From Alcanivorax sp. 1008 (lineage in GTDB: Bacteria; Pseudomonadota; Gammaproteobacteria; Pseudomonadales; Alcanivoracaceae): DNA of 64,000 nt. The notes below the pieces were generated by a model that saw nothing but the letters and a program-made list of their open reading frames with translations, did no database searches and was not told where the DNA came from. The translations under genes and the position numbers were made by a program. Location: positions 62,001-126,000 of the forward strand of contig NZ_JAFMPS010000001.1 in NCBI RefSeq assembly GCF_020667895.1. The letters run 5' to 3'. Of this stretch, positions 54,488 through 63,389 are shown one piece after another (position 1 is the first letter of the stretch; each line of letters starts with the position of its first letter).

Positions 54488-54529
54488 TACCCCCGGCTAA
54501 CAGACAACGCACAACGGAGAGTGAAACTG

Positions 54530-55375
54530 ATGAAGCTTCTGGTGCTGCTGGTAGTACTTGGATTACGTCGACTGGATGTGGTGTGGCCGGCGTGGCTGGC
54601 GGGTGGTGGGCAAATGGAGCGCCTGCAGCAGGCAATCGGCAAGCTGCTGGCGGACAGTACGCCGGACTTGCTGGCCTGGGCCGTTCGGGTGGCATTGCCG
54701 TCACTGCTGGTTGCCATCCTGATGCTGGTGCTGCATGACTTGCTCTGGGGGCTGGCCGGCTGGTTGGCCGGCGGACTGTTGCTGCTGGCATTACTGGGGC
54801 CGGAAAGCGAGTTCCGCCATCTTGATGACATGCTGGTGCGTGGCCGGATGAACGATCCGGATACGCTGGGCAATCTGGCAACGGAGCATTTTGGCGCCGA
54901 GGGTAAGCCCGGCGATGACGGCTATTTTGCCGAGTTAATGATGCGCATTTTGCACCGCGACAGCGGTCATCTGTTTGCCACCGTATTTTTTCTGATGGCG
55001 TTGGGTTACTGGGCGGCCTTCTTGTATCTGGCCAATCGTTGGTTGATGAGCCGTTCATCAGCACCCGGGCAGCAGGCCGCGCTGACCGTGGACGCAGCCA
55101 TGTTTTGGCTGCCATCGCGGCTGCTGATTCTGGTCATGGCCCTGGCGGGAGATTTCCGTCGGGTGATGGATGCCGTGGATGGCCGCATGTTGCAGCTGGA
55201 AGACAATCGTCAGGTTCTGGAAGACGCCACTATCGCTGCGCTGGATCTTGGTGAGGCACCGGATCAGGACGATCTGCCAGCGGGTGTGGATATGCTCGAA
55301 GCGCTGCAGTCCCTGTTGCTGCGCTGTCTTGCCCTGTGGCTCATTCTGGCGGCGATCTGGATCATGCTGGTCTGA
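54530..55375 (+). CDS. ampE: Inner-membrane protein AmpE
   Basis: AmpE is a polytopic membrane protein always found with AmpD; a sensor or transporter role in wall recycling has been proposed but not settled. The 281-residue protein shows about four helices (residues 3-20, 55-85, 155-175, 265-280), the HRDSGHLFATVFFLMALGYWAAF block, and VDAAMFWLPSRLL. It matches AmpE in length and order. GGAGA at 54516-54520 is nine bases before ATG 54530, which decides against GTG 54521. It lies 42 bases after ampD. Confidence 0.88.
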   Translation: MKLLVLLVVLGLRRLDVVWPAWLAGGGQMERLQQAIGKLLADSTPDLLAWAVRVALPSLLVAILMLVLHDLLWGLAGWLAGGLLLLALLGPESEFRHLDDMLVRGRMNDPDTLGNLATEHFGAEGKPGDDGYFAELMMRILHRDSGHLFATVFFLMALGYWAAFLYLANRWLMSRSSAPGQQAALTVDAAMFWLPSRLLILVMALAGDFRRVMDAVDGRMLQLEDNRQVLEDATIAALDLGEAPDQDDLPAGVDMLEALQSLLLRCLALWLILAAIWIMLV

Positions 55376-55435
55376 CATTTTTTTACACGAACCTGTCCTT
55401 GCCGGCCATTAGTCACGGCGCCATACTCTCCTAGA

Positions 55436-55457
55436 CGGTGTGTTTACCCACACACCG
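55436..55457. other. Inverted repeat in the aceE leader
   Basis: CGGTGTGT (55436-55443), loop TTACCC, ACACACCG (55450-55457): a perfect 8-bp stem 63 bases before aceE. It has no T tract and does not match the PdhR site known from E. coli. It is a candidate operator or leader hairpin for the pyruvate dehydrogenase operon. Confidence 0.45.
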
Positions 55458-55520
55458 CTCAGCTCTGCGGCAGGCCGGTGACCCCGGCCCGTTGTTTCAC
55501 GCGACCAAGGACAGATAGCC

Positions 55521-58193
55521 ATGACGCGCAGCTTTTTTGATGATCAGGACCCGGCGGAAACCCGTGAGTGGCTTGATTCACTGAACTCCGTAATTGAACA
55601 GGAAAGCCCGGAAAGGGCCGGTTGGTTGATTGATCGACTGTCCGATACCGCCTCCGAATTGGGCATCTACCGCAAGCATCTATATACCCCTTATCTCAAT
55701 ACCATCTCGCCGGAAAGGCAGCAGCCGTTACCCGGCGACATGATGATGGAGCGGCGTATCCGTTCACTGGTGCGCTGGAATGCGCTTGCTATGGTGATGC
55801 GGGCCAACATGAACGACGATGATCTGGGCGGCCATATCGCCACGTTTGCCTCATCGGCGACGCTCTATGACATTGGCTTCAATCACTTTTTTCGCGCCGC
55901 TACGGATACCTTTGGCGGTGACCTGATTTATTACCAGGGGCATTCCGCACCAGGTATTTACGCTCAAGCTTTTCTTGAAGGGCGGCTGACAGAAGAGCAG
56001 CTGAATAATTATCGCCGCGAGGTGGATGGTGCTGGTTTGTCGTCCTATCCGCACCCCTGGCTGATGCCGGATTTCTGGCAGTTTCCCACGGTGTCCATGG
56101 GCCTTGGTGCGATTCAGGCGATCTACCAGGCCCACTTCATGAAGTATATGGAGCATCAGGAGCTGATCCCGGCCCAGCAGCGTAAGGTCTGGGCTTTCCT
56201 CGGCGACGGCGAAATGGACGAGCCGGAATCTCTCGGCGCATTGGCTTTGGCCGGGCGAGAAAAACTGGATAACCTGATTTTTGTGGTGAACTGTAATTTG
56301 CAGCGCCTGGATGGCCCAGTGCGTGGTAACGGCAAGATTATTCAGGAGCTGGAAGGTCTGTTCCGCGGCGCCGGATGGAATGTTATCAAGGTGATCTGGG
56401 GGCGGCGCTGGGATCAGTTGCTGGCCCGTGATCACAAAGGACTGTTACGTCGGCGCATGGAAGAGTGCGTTGACGGTGAATATCAGGCCTACAAGAAAAA
56501 CGGCGGCGCCTACACGCGGGAACATTTCTTTGGCAAATACCCGGAGCTCAAGGAGATGGTGGCGCATCTCTCTGACGATGAAATCACGGACTTGAACCGT
56601 GGTGGACACGACCCCTACAAGGTCTACGCGGCCTATCATGAAGCAGCTAATAGCACTGGCCGGCCAACGGTAATTCTGGCGAAAACCATCAAGGGTTATG
56701 CCACTGGTGCGGGCGAGGCAGTGAACAAAGCCCACCAGATGAAAAAGCTGGATATGGAGTCGCTGAAGGACTTCCGCGACCGCTTCAATATGCCGTTTAC
56801 TGATGAACAGCTTGAAGATGTGCCGTTCTATCGGCCGGCGCAAGACAGCCCGGAAATGCGCTACATGCGTGAGCGCCGGGCGGAGCTGGGCGGTGGTGTT
56901 TTACCTGCGCGGCGAAGCAGCTCTTCGGAAAGGCTGCCAGTACCACCCTTATCGGCCTTTAAACAATTTATCGAAGAAGGCAGCGGTGAGCGGGAAATCT
57001 CTACCACCATGGCGTTTGTGCGCATGTTGTCGACGCTGATCAAGCAGCCGGGCATCGGTGATCGCGTGGTGCCCATTGTTCCGGACGAAGCACGTACTTT
57101 TGGTATGGAAGGCATGTTCCGTCAGCTGGGTATCTACTCTTCAGAAGGGCAGAAATACCAGCCGGAGGATGCCGGTCAGGTGATGTATTACCGGGAAGAT
57201 AAAAAGGGCCGGATTCTGGAAGAGGGCATTAACGAGGCGGGAGCCATGTCTGCCTGGATTGCCGCCGGCACCAGCTATTCGGTGCACGACAAGCCGATGA
57301 TTCCGTTTTATATCTATTACTCCATGTTCGGCTTCCAGCGTATCGGCGATCTGGCCTGGGCCGCTGGTGACAGTCAGGCCAAGGGCTTTTTGCTGGGCGC
57401 TACCGCCGGACGTACCACCTTGAACGGTGAAGGCCTGCAGCATCAGGATGGCCATAGTCATTTGCTGGCCAGCACCATTCCGAACTGCATCGGTTACGAC
57501 CCGACTTACGCCTACGAGCTGGCGGTAATCCTGCAGGATGGTCTGAGGCGCATGTATGGCGAGCAGGAGAAGGTGTTTTATTACCTTACCTTGATGAACG
57601 AAAACTATGTTCACGGAGTGATGCCCAAGGGCGCAGAGAAAGGCATTTTGCGTGGCATGTATCCGTTGAAAAAGGCGGCAGCAAAAGGTAAGTCGAAACT
57701 GCATGTGCAGTTACTGGGCAGCGGCACTATTTTGCGTGAGGTAGAAGCCGCTGCGGAAATTCTGCAGCAAGACTTTGCAGTAGCTGCCGACATCTGGAGC
57801 GTCACCAGCTTTACCGAACTGCGTCGCGAAGGCATGCGGGTGGACCGCGATAACCTGCTGCATGCGGACAAACCGGCCAAGACCTGCTGGGTGCAGGATT
57901 GTCTCAAGGATGCCAAGGGGCCGGTGATTACCGCCACCGACCATATGAAGTTGCAGGGCGATCTGATCAGGCCATGGATCAGGCAGCGTTATGTGGTACT
58001 CGGCACAGACGGTTTTGGCCGCAGTGATTCGCGCCAGAAGCTGCGCCAGTTCTTTGAAGTGGACCGCTATTTTATCGCGCTGGCGGCGTTGAAAGCGCTG
58101 GCAGATGAGGGGCAGATGGACGGCAAGCAGGTTGTCGCTGCGATGAAAAAATTTGGCATCGATGCCAACAAACCCTACCCGCCGCTGCATTGA
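55521..58193 (+). CDS. aceE: Pyruvate dehydrogenase E1 component (homodimeric)
   Basis: AceE decarboxylates pyruvate with thiamine diphosphate and passes the acetyl group to the lipoyl arms of AceF. The 890-residue protein is the single-chain E1 type, with FQDPAETREWLDSL-like opening, HFFRAATDTFGGDLIYYQGH split over the substrate region, the ThDP motif GDGEMDEPES...NCNLQRLDGPV, GEGLQHQDGHSH and NENYVHGVMPKG. Length and order are those of E. coli AceE. AAGGACAG precedes ATG 55521. It forms an operon with aceF, 10 bases between. Confidence 0.97.
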   Translation: MTRSFFDDQDPAETREWLDSLNSVIEQESPERAGWLIDRLSDTASELGIYRKHLYTPYLNTISPERQQPLPGDMMMERRIRSLVRWNALAMVMRANMNDDDLGGHIATFASSATLYDIGFNHFFRAATDTFGGDLIYYQGHSAPGIYAQAFLEGRLTEEQLNNYRREVDGAGLSSYPHPWLMPDFWQFPTVSMGLGAIQAIYQAHFMKYMEHQELIPAQQRKVWAFLGDGEMDEPESLGALALAGREKLDNLIFVVNCNLQRLDGPVRGNGKIIQELEGLFRGAGWNVIKVIWGRRWDQLLARDHKGLLRRRMEECVDGEYQAYKKNGGAYTREHFFGKYPELKEMVAHLSDDEITDLNRGGHDPYKVYAAYHEAANSTGRPTVILAKTIKGYATGAGEAVNKAHQMKKLDMESLKDFRDRFNMPFTDEQLEDVPFYRPAQDSPEMRYMRERRAELGGGVLPARRSSSSERLPVPPLSAFKQFIEEGSGEREISTTMAFVRMLSTLIKQPGIGDRVVPIVPDEARTFGMEGMFRQLGIYSSEGQKYQPEDAGQVMYYREDKKGRILEEGINEAGAMSAWIAAGTSYSVHDKPMIPFYIYYSMFGFQRIGDLAWAAGDSQAKGFLLGATAGRTTLNGEGLQHQDGHSHLLASTIPNCIGYDPTYAYELAVILQDGLRRMYGEQEKVFYYLTLMNENYVHGVMPKGAEKGILRGMYPLKKAAAKGKSKLHVQLLGSGTILREVEAAAEILQQDFAVAADIWSVTSFTELRREGMRVDRDNLLHADKPAKTCWVQDCLKDAKGPVITATDHMKLQGDLIRPWIRQRYVVLGTDGFGRSDSRQKLRQFFEVDRYFIALAALKALADEGQMDGKQVVAAMKKFGIDANKPYPPLH

Positions 58194-58203
58194 GGAGAAC
58201 AGC

Positions 58204-59832
58204 ATGAGCATGGAAACCGTGCGCGTGCCGGATATCGGCAGCGATGATGCAGTGGATGTGATTGAAGTACCGGTCAAGGCTGGAGACCAGCTGGAGCAGG
58301 AAGCCACCATTGTGGTGCTGGAGTCGGATAAAGCCACCGTGGAAGTGCCTCTGCCGAAGGCTGGCAAGGTTAGCAAGGTGCTGGTGAAAACCGGCGACCG
58401 GGTGAAGCAGGGCGATGCACTGCTGGAACTGGAGCTAAGTGAGGTAGAGAAGAGCAAGCTGGAGGAAAAGCCCGAGCCGGACAGTCAGCCTGCTGTGGCA
58501 AAGAAGGCGCCGCCGGTTGCAGCTACGGCTAGTAAAGCGGCTGGCGCCGACGGTGAACTTCGGGTGCCCGATCTGGGTGATATTGATGGCGCCGAGATTA
58601 TTGAGCTACTGATCAAGGAAGGCGACCAAGTCAACGTTGATCAGATTGTTGCGGTGCTGGAGTCGGACAAGGCCTCGGTGGAAATTCCGGCGCTGGCCTC
58701 TGGTGTGCTGAGCAAGCTGTCAGTCAAAGTAGGCGATAAGCTGAAAACTGGCGACTTGCTCGGCCTGCTGTCTGGTGTTTCGGAGACTGCAGCGCGGGCA
58801 TCGGCGGCAGAACCGCAATCGGCTCCACCGCCGACCTCGCAAGACACTGAGCAAGGGACGCCGGCAGAGCCAGCGGCAGCGCCCCAGTCTGCAGTGAAAA
58901 TCCCCGAGCTGTCGGTGGCTTCGTCCTCGCAGCCGGTACACGCAGGGCCTGGGGTACGCAAACTGGCCCGTGAGCTGGGAGTGGATTTGGCGCCGATCAA
59001 AGGCACAGGGCCACGAAAACGTATTCTTCAGGAAGATGTGCATGCCTGGGTTAAGCAGAAGCTTGCCCAGTCGCAATCGACTGTGTCGGCAGGAGGTGTA
59101 TTGCCAGCCCTGCCGGAAATTGATTTCAGTCGATTTGGTGACATCGAGCGGGTAGAGCTGAACAAGCTGCGTAAAGTGGCTGCAGCTAACCTGCACCGTA
59201 GCTGGCTAACCATTCCCCATGTTACCCAGCACGATGACGCGGATATCACCGAGCTGGAAGCATTTCGACAAAGTGAAAATCAGCGTCTGAAAAATGAAGG
59301 CGTAAAACTGACCATGCTGGCTTTCCTGGTGCGTGCCTGCGCTGTGGCGCTGCACAAGTTCCCCCGTTTCAACAGTTCGCTGACGGTGGATGGCGAAGTG
59401 CTAATCGAGAAGCGCTACGTGCATATCGGTGTGGCGGTAGAAACGGAAAACGGTTTGATGGTGCCAGTGCTGCGCGATGCGGATAAGAAAGGCATCGTGC
59501 AGATTGCTGCGGAAGTATCCGAGTTGGCTGCCAAAGCACGCAATCGCAAGCTCACTCCCGCGGATATGCAGGGTGGCACTTTCAGTATTTCATCGCTGGG
59601 TGGAATTGGTGGCACGGCGTTTACACCGATCGTTAACTGGCCTGAAGTGGCGATTCTCGGGGTCAGTAAATCGGAAATGAAACCGCGTTGGAATGGTAAG
59701 GATTTTGAGCCCCGGCTGATGCTGCCGTTATCCCTGTCCTATGATCATCGGGTCATTGATGGGGCAGACGCGGCCCGGTTTATAACCTTCGTTAATCAGT
59801 TGCTGACGGATATGCGACGGGCGCTGTTGTAG
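58204..59832 (+). CDS. aceF: Dihydrolipoamide acetyltransferase (E2) of pyruvate dehydrogenase
   Basis: AceF is the core of the pyruvate dehydrogenase complex. The 542-residue protein has two lipoyl domains, with modified lysines Lys43 and Lys156 in ESDKA motifs, joined by Ala/Pro/Lys-rich linkers. A peripheral-subunit-binding domain (about 247-285, GPGVRKLARELGVDLAPIKG) and the catalytic acetyltransferase domain follow, ending with SYDHRVIDGADAARF, which holds the active-site His and Asp. AGGAGA five bases upstream fixes ATG 58204; the in-frame ATG 17 codons earlier is inside aceE. No lpd gene for E3 follows here. Confidence 0.97.
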   Translation: MSMETVRVPDIGSDDAVDVIEVPVKAGDQLEQEATIVVLESDKATVEVPLPKAGKVSKVLVKTGDRVKQGDALLELELSEVEKSKLEEKPEPDSQPAVAKKAPPVAATASKAAGADGELRVPDLGDIDGAEIIELLIKEGDQVNVDQIVAVLESDKASVEIPALASGVLSKLSVKVGDKLKTGDLLGLLSGVSETAARASAAEPQSAPPPTSQDTEQGTPAEPAAAPQSAVKIPELSVASSSQPVHAGPGVRKLARELGVDLAPIKGTGPRKRILQEDVHAWVKQKLAQSQSTVSAGGVLPALPEIDFSRFGDIERVELNKLRKVAAANLHRSWLTIPHVTQHDDADITELEAFRQSENQRLKNEGVKLTMLAFLVRACAVALHKFPRFNSSLTVDGEVLIEKRYVHIGVAVETENGLMVPVLRDADKKGIVQIAAEVSELAAKARNRKLTPADMQGGTFSISSLGGIGGTAFTPIVNWPEVAILGVSKSEMKPRWNGKDFEPRLMLPLSLSYDHRVIDGADAARFITFVNQLLTDMRRALL

Positions 59833-59860
59833 TGGTGAATTGTAGCAGTGAGTTGTGACA

Positions 59861-59899
59861 GCACGGCAGGAGCAGCCAGGCCAGCTGCTCCTGCCGTGT
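59861..59899. terminator. Hairpin between convergent aceF and Spy-like gene
   Basis: A 16-bp arm at 59861-59876 (GCACGGCAGGAGCAGC) pairs with 59884-59899 around a seven-base loop, with one terminal wobble pair. Both genes end within 30 bases of it. It probably stops transcription in both directions, although T tracts are weak on either side. Confidence 0.7.
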
Positions 59900-59903
59900 G
59901 CTA

Positions 59904-60248
59904 TTACTGCTTCATTTTCTCGCCGCGCTTTTCCTTCATTTCGCTTTTGCGCTCCTCCCATCGTTCCTTGCGCTGTTCCTGCATGGTAGCCATCTTGGCG
60001 CGCTGTTCTTCGTTCAGAACAGCATTCACCCGTTCATGGGTCTTGCCGCGCAGCGCTTCCATTTCTTCACGATGCTCCCTGAAGATCTTGTCTATCTGTG
60101 TTTTTTGCTGGGCAGATAGATCCAGGTTCTTTTGCATGCGCTCAAGGGCATGTTCCTGAAAGCGGTCCTGATCCGGCTGGGCGTTGGCCAATAGCGGAGT
60201 GGCGGCCAGAGGTGCGGCAATTAGCAGAGCAAGTAGTGTCTTCTTCAT
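59904..60248 (-). CDS. Spy/CpxP-like periplasmic stress protein
   Basis: The 114-residue protein has a signal peptide (MKKTLLALLIAAPLAATPLL then ANA, cleaved after about residue 23). The mature part is a highly charged helical protein with two LTxxQ-like motifs, LDLSAQQKTQIDKI and LNEEQRAKM, as in Spy/CpxP ATP-independent chaperones. A Lys/Glu/Arg-rich tail follows (KERWEERKSEMKEKRGEKM). It lies 88 bases after the two-component pair on the same strand. In E. coli spy is a Bae/Cpx target, so it is probably an output of that pair. Confidence 0.85.
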   Translation of the reverse strand: MKKTLLALLIAAPLAATPLLANAQPDQDRFQEHALERMQKNLDLSAQQKTQIDKIFREHREEMEALRGKTHERVNAVLNEEQRAKMATMQEQRKERWEERKSEMKEKRGEKMKQ

Positions 60249-60336
60249 GTTGTGTCTCCCGAATGATTGTGTCTACCCAGACATCATGGCCGCAGAATGT
60301 GCAACGAATACGCAAGCACCGGGCAGGGATAGGGGA

Positions 60337-61020
60337 TTATTCAGCGGTTTCCGGACTGAGGCTGCCAAGCCGGTAGCCGGCGCCATAGACTGAGTCGATA
60401 AACGGGATGCCGGGAAAGCGCTCGGCCAGTTTCTGGCGCAGCTTTTTCACATGGCTGTCGATGGTGCGATCACTGACGATGCGGTGGTCGTCGTAGATCC
60501 GGTCCATCAACTGCTGGCGCGAACGGATATAGCCCGGGTGGTCCGCCAGCGCCTGCATCAGGGCAAACTCCACGGCGGTCAGGGAAAGTGTCTGGCCGGC
60601 CAGACTAATGGTCAGGCGGTCCGCATCCAGTTGCAGATTACTGTCATTGCTGGCGGGCTGCTGCAGGCGGCGCAGAATTACCTTGATGCGGGCGATTACT
60701 TCGCGGGGGCTGAAGGGCTTGCAGATATAGTCGTCGGCACCCAGTTCCAGACCCAACAGGCGGTCCAGTTCGTCCACTTTGGCGCTGATAATCAAAATCG
60801 GTACGCTGCTAAAACGGCGCATCTCCTTGCACACGTCCAGACCATCGCCATCCGGTAGCATCAAGTCGAGCAGCACCACATCAGCGCCCTGATCGCGCAA
60901 GTGTTGCAGGCCTGCGGCACCACGCTGACAAACCGTTGGCTCAAAGCCCGCGTGGCGGCAATAGTCCGATAGCAGGCTGGCCAGTTTGTCCTCATCTTCG
61001 ATAATCAGTACCCGGGTCAT
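60337..61020 (-). CDS. OmpR-family response regulator (BaeR-like)
   Basis: The 227-residue protein has a receiver domain (1-115) with acidic residues DED at 9-11, phospho-Asp in VVLLDLMLPDGDG, the Thr/Ser-Ala pair (IISAK) and the Lys of ICKPFSP, then a winged-helix DNA-binding domain (about 130-222) with SLTAVEFALMQALADHPG, SDRTIDSHVKKLRQKL and YGAGYRL. ATG 61020 overlaps the kinase stop by four bases. Kinase-first order and the linked Spy-like gene resemble baeS-baeR, but the true orthologue cannot be fixed by eye. Confidence 0.93.
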   Translation of the reverse strand: MTRVLIIEDEDKLASLLSDYCRHAGFEPTVCQRGAAGLQHLRDQGADVVLLDLMLPDGDGLDVCKEMRRFSSVPILIISAKVDELDRLLGLELGADDYICKPFSPREVIARIKVILRRLQQPASNDSNLQLDADRLTISLAGQTLSLTAVEFALMQALADHPGYIRSRQQLMDRIYDDHRIVSDRTIDSHVKKLRQKLAERFPGIPFIDSVYGAGYRLGSLSPETAE

Positions 61021-62339
61021 GGGGATTTTCTCAGGTTTACGGTGATTTGCAGGCCGCCCAGTGGTGATGCGGCTGCAGTAATATTGCCTCCATGGGCCTC
61101 GGCGATGCGCCGGCACAGGGCCAGACCAAGACCGGCGCCGCCCAGTTCCCGATTGCGCGAACTCTCCACCCGGAACAGGCGCTCGAACAGTTTGTCGTGA
61201 TTCTGCTCGGCAACGCCGGGAGCGCTGTCGGCCAGGGTCAGTTGTATTCCCTCGGCGGTGCTTTGCAGCGAAACCTGAATCTGGCCGCCACGGTCGGTGT
61301 ACTTGATGCTGTTGTCGAGCAGGTTATCAATCAGCTGGCGCAGACGGGTGGCATCCCCTTGCATCATTACAGGCTGGGAATCAGCTTGCAGGGAAAGCTG
61401 CAGCGCATGATCAGCAAGGCGTCCGCCCATGGCCTGCAGGGCGTCTTGCAAAAGTGCTTTCAGGTCGAGGCGGACAAACCGGTAGCGCAGCGCACCGGCA
61501 TCCGCCAGGGCGAGATCGTGCAGGTCATCAAGCAGGTGCCGCAGGTGCAATACCTCCTGATGTAGCGAGGCCAGACGCTGTGGGTCCGGGGCGCGGATTC
61601 CATCAACCAGCGCCTCAAGCTCGCCCTGCAGCACCGCCACCGGGGTGCGCAGTTCATGGGAGATATCCGCCAGCCAACGCTCCCGGGCGGTGCTGGATGC
61701 GGCCAGCGAGTGGGCCAGTCGGTTCATGCTGCGGATCAGATCACCCAGTTCGTCGTCGCGCTGCTCGGGCAAGCGGGCCTGATACTCACCGTCACTGAGT
61801 CGTCGTGCCAGTGCCGCGCTTTGCTCAATGGGCCTGAGCAACTGGCGTGACAGCAACCAGGTGCCGATAAGGGCCAGCAGCAGGGCGGGCAGGATAATGC
61901 GGATCAGGGTTTCTATCTGACTGTCGCGGAAATTGCGCGCCAGACGGTCGCGGTGGCGACTGGCACTGGGCACGCCAACCCAACCGACCACCTCGGTGAA
62001 GACTTCAATGGGGTATAGCACCAGTTCATCTTCCGGTAACTGCGGTCCGAATAAAGGCATGCGCTCGGCATCCAGCAGCACCAGGTTATCCGGCGGCTGA
62101 TTGCGACCATCCTCTTCTGCCCAGATCAGCAGGCGCAGGCCAATGCCGTCAAAATCGCCACGCTCGCTGTAGTAACCGGACAGATCGGCGGCAATCTCGC
62201 TGAGCAATGACTGGCGGCGCTCGTTGAGAAAGCGGTCCAGGCCACGTTCGAAGCCGAACTGGAATAGCCCGGCCATGGTTAGTACCAGCACAACACTGAC
62301 TGACAGCAGGGTTATAAAGACACGGGTTCGCAGACGCAT
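61017..62339 (-). CDS. Sensor histidine kinase (BaeS-like)
   Basis: The 440-residue inner-membrane kinase has two membrane helices (about 9-30 and 145-167) flanking a periplasmic sensor domain of about 115 residues, a HAMP linker, the phospho-His motif DISHELRTPVAVLQ, the N box LIDNLLDNSIKYTD, and G boxes with GGAGLGLALCRRI. The start at ATG 62339 (MRLRTRVFITLLS) gives a normal N-terminus; no ribosome site is evident. It is divergent from the pilin accessory gene, with 94 bases between. The periplasmic part is not recognisable, so the signal is unknown. Confidence 0.92.
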   Translation of the reverse strand: MRLRTRVFITLLSVSVVLVLTMAGLFQFGFERGLDRFLNERRQSLLSEIAADLSGYYSERGDFDGIGLRLLIWAEEDGRNQPPDNLVLLDAERMPLFGPQLPEDELVLYPIEVFTEVVGWVGVPSASRHRDRLARNFRDSQIETLIRIILPALLLALIGTWLLSRQLLRPIEQSAALARRLSDGEYQARLPEQRDDELGDLIRSMNRLAHSLAASSTARERWLADISHELRTPVAVLQGELEALVDGIRAPDPQRLASLHQEVLHLRHLLDDLHDLALADAGALRYRFVRLDLKALLQDALQAMGGRLADHALQLSLQADSQPVMMQGDATRLRQLIDNLLDNSIKYTDRGGQIQVSLQSTAEGIQLTLADSAPGVAEQNHDKLFERLFRVESSRNRELGGAGLGLALCRRIAEAHGGNITAAASPLGGLQITVNLRKSP

Positions 62340-62433
62340 AGGGAGCGGGCATAGCTTCGATATCTTGTATGCTAGCCGGATTCTGGTCTGATAGGGCAGC
62401 TTGCACAGTTTTTCCTTGATCGGGAGGAGCGTT

Positions 62434-63174
62434 ATGGCGCCAAGGGTTAAAGCATTTCTGCTGCATTTGGCAATCAGTGTTGCGATCATTGCTGCAGTGC
62501 TGATGCTGGTTTTTGTGTTCTGGTATCCGGCCCCGTTTTTTGATTACGAAGGTGCCTGGGGGCCTTTGCGAATCCTCATTTCAGTGGACCTTATCCTTGG
62601 TCCATTACTGACGTTGCTGGTGTTCAAGCCGGGCAAGCGCTGGTTGTGGCTGGATATGGCGTTCATTTTTTTGCTGCAGATTAGTGCGCTTTTGTATGGT
62701 GCCTACGCGCTCTGGTCCCAGCGCCCGTTAGTGATGGCGTTTGCGGTGGACGGTTTCTATGTGGTCAACCCCAAAGACCTGGCTGAGCGAGAGCTGCCGG
62801 GCTGGCTGATCAGCGAGCGTTCCTGGCGGGGACCGGCACCGGTGTTTGCCGAACTTGTCGATGACCCGGACTATCTGCTGAAAGTCATGCTGGACGGTGC
62901 CCCGGACATTCAGGCGCTGCCCGGGCAGTACCGCCGGCTGGAAGAGAAGGTGCCGCTAATGGCGCCCCGGGCCTACGACCTGCAGGCACTGGCTGCACTG
63001 CATCCTGAGGTGGCGCAGGCCATCGCCGGTCTGGACCCCGGTGTTTTGGCCGAGAGTATGGCGCTGCCGGTATATGGAATGCTGAAGACTGGCACGGTGC
63101 TGGCAGACCGGGAAACCGGGAGGCCCCGGTATTATCTGGATTTGGACCTGCCGGCGCTGCTGCCGGAGCAATAA
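62434..63174 (+). CDS. TfpX/TfpZ-family type IV pilin accessory protein
   Basis: The 246-residue protein begins with a helix and the family hallmark FWYPAPFFDYEGAWGPLRIL, then VDLILGPLLTLLVFKPGK and two more helices (about 80-105), followed by a soluble periplasmic domain. In P. aeruginosa, members of this family (TfpX, TfpY, TfpZ) are encoded next to pilA in groups III-V and influence pilus dynamics. Here it lies about 25 kb from pilA, beside the kinase gene. GGAGGAG precedes ATG 62434 and sets the start. Confidence 0.85.
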   Translation: MAPRVKAFLLHLAISVAIIAAVLMLVFVFWYPAPFFDYEGAWGPLRILISVDLILGPLLTLLVFKPGKRWLWLDMAFIFLLQISALLYGAYALWSQRPLVMAFAVDGFYVVNPKDLAERELPGWLISERSWRGPAPVFAELVDDPDYLLKVMLDGAPDIQALPGQYRRLEEKVPLMAPRAYDLQALAALHPEVAQAIAGLDPGVLAESMALPVYGMLKTGTVLADRETGRPRYYLDLDLPALLPEQ

Positions 63175-63200
63175 AAAAAACGGCGCCCAGAGGGCGCCGG
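63173..63200 (-). terminator. Strong intrinsic terminator read on the minus strand
   Basis: CGGCGCCC (63181-63188) and GGGCGCCG (63192-63199) form a perfect 8-bp stem with a three-base loop. Eight A on the plus strand (63173-63180) become eight U when read leftwards. On the plus strand the tail is only TAAATACTTT. It therefore serves a leftward transcript best, although no leftward gene is recognised to its right. Confidence 0.8.
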
Positions 63201-63267
63201 TAAATACTTTGCTCGGGAGAGCTTCACGGAGATTAACTCCATACCCGGCCGAAGCCGAGGTGTACAA
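63173..63267 (-). ncRNA. Candidate small RNA antisense to the tfpZ-rrtA gap
   Basis: On the minus strand TATTAT at 63279-63274 (five of six to -10) would start transcription near 63267; no -35 is clear. The product of about 95 bases would contain a C(UUCG)G tetraloop hairpin (63246-63257) and end at the strong terminator with eight U. This is the usual build of a small RNA. A 36-codon frame also runs leftward here, but it has no ribosome site. Without a known family this remains a guess. Confidence 0.3.
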
Positions 63268-63389
63268 GTGTACATAATAGAGTCACTGTGACATTCGCCG
63301 CTAAGACCGATGTGCGGTTTTTTCGGCCAACCTGACCTGAGCGGGTTGATCCGGGTATGCTTGCCCTCCAACCTCCCACCGGATTCGTT

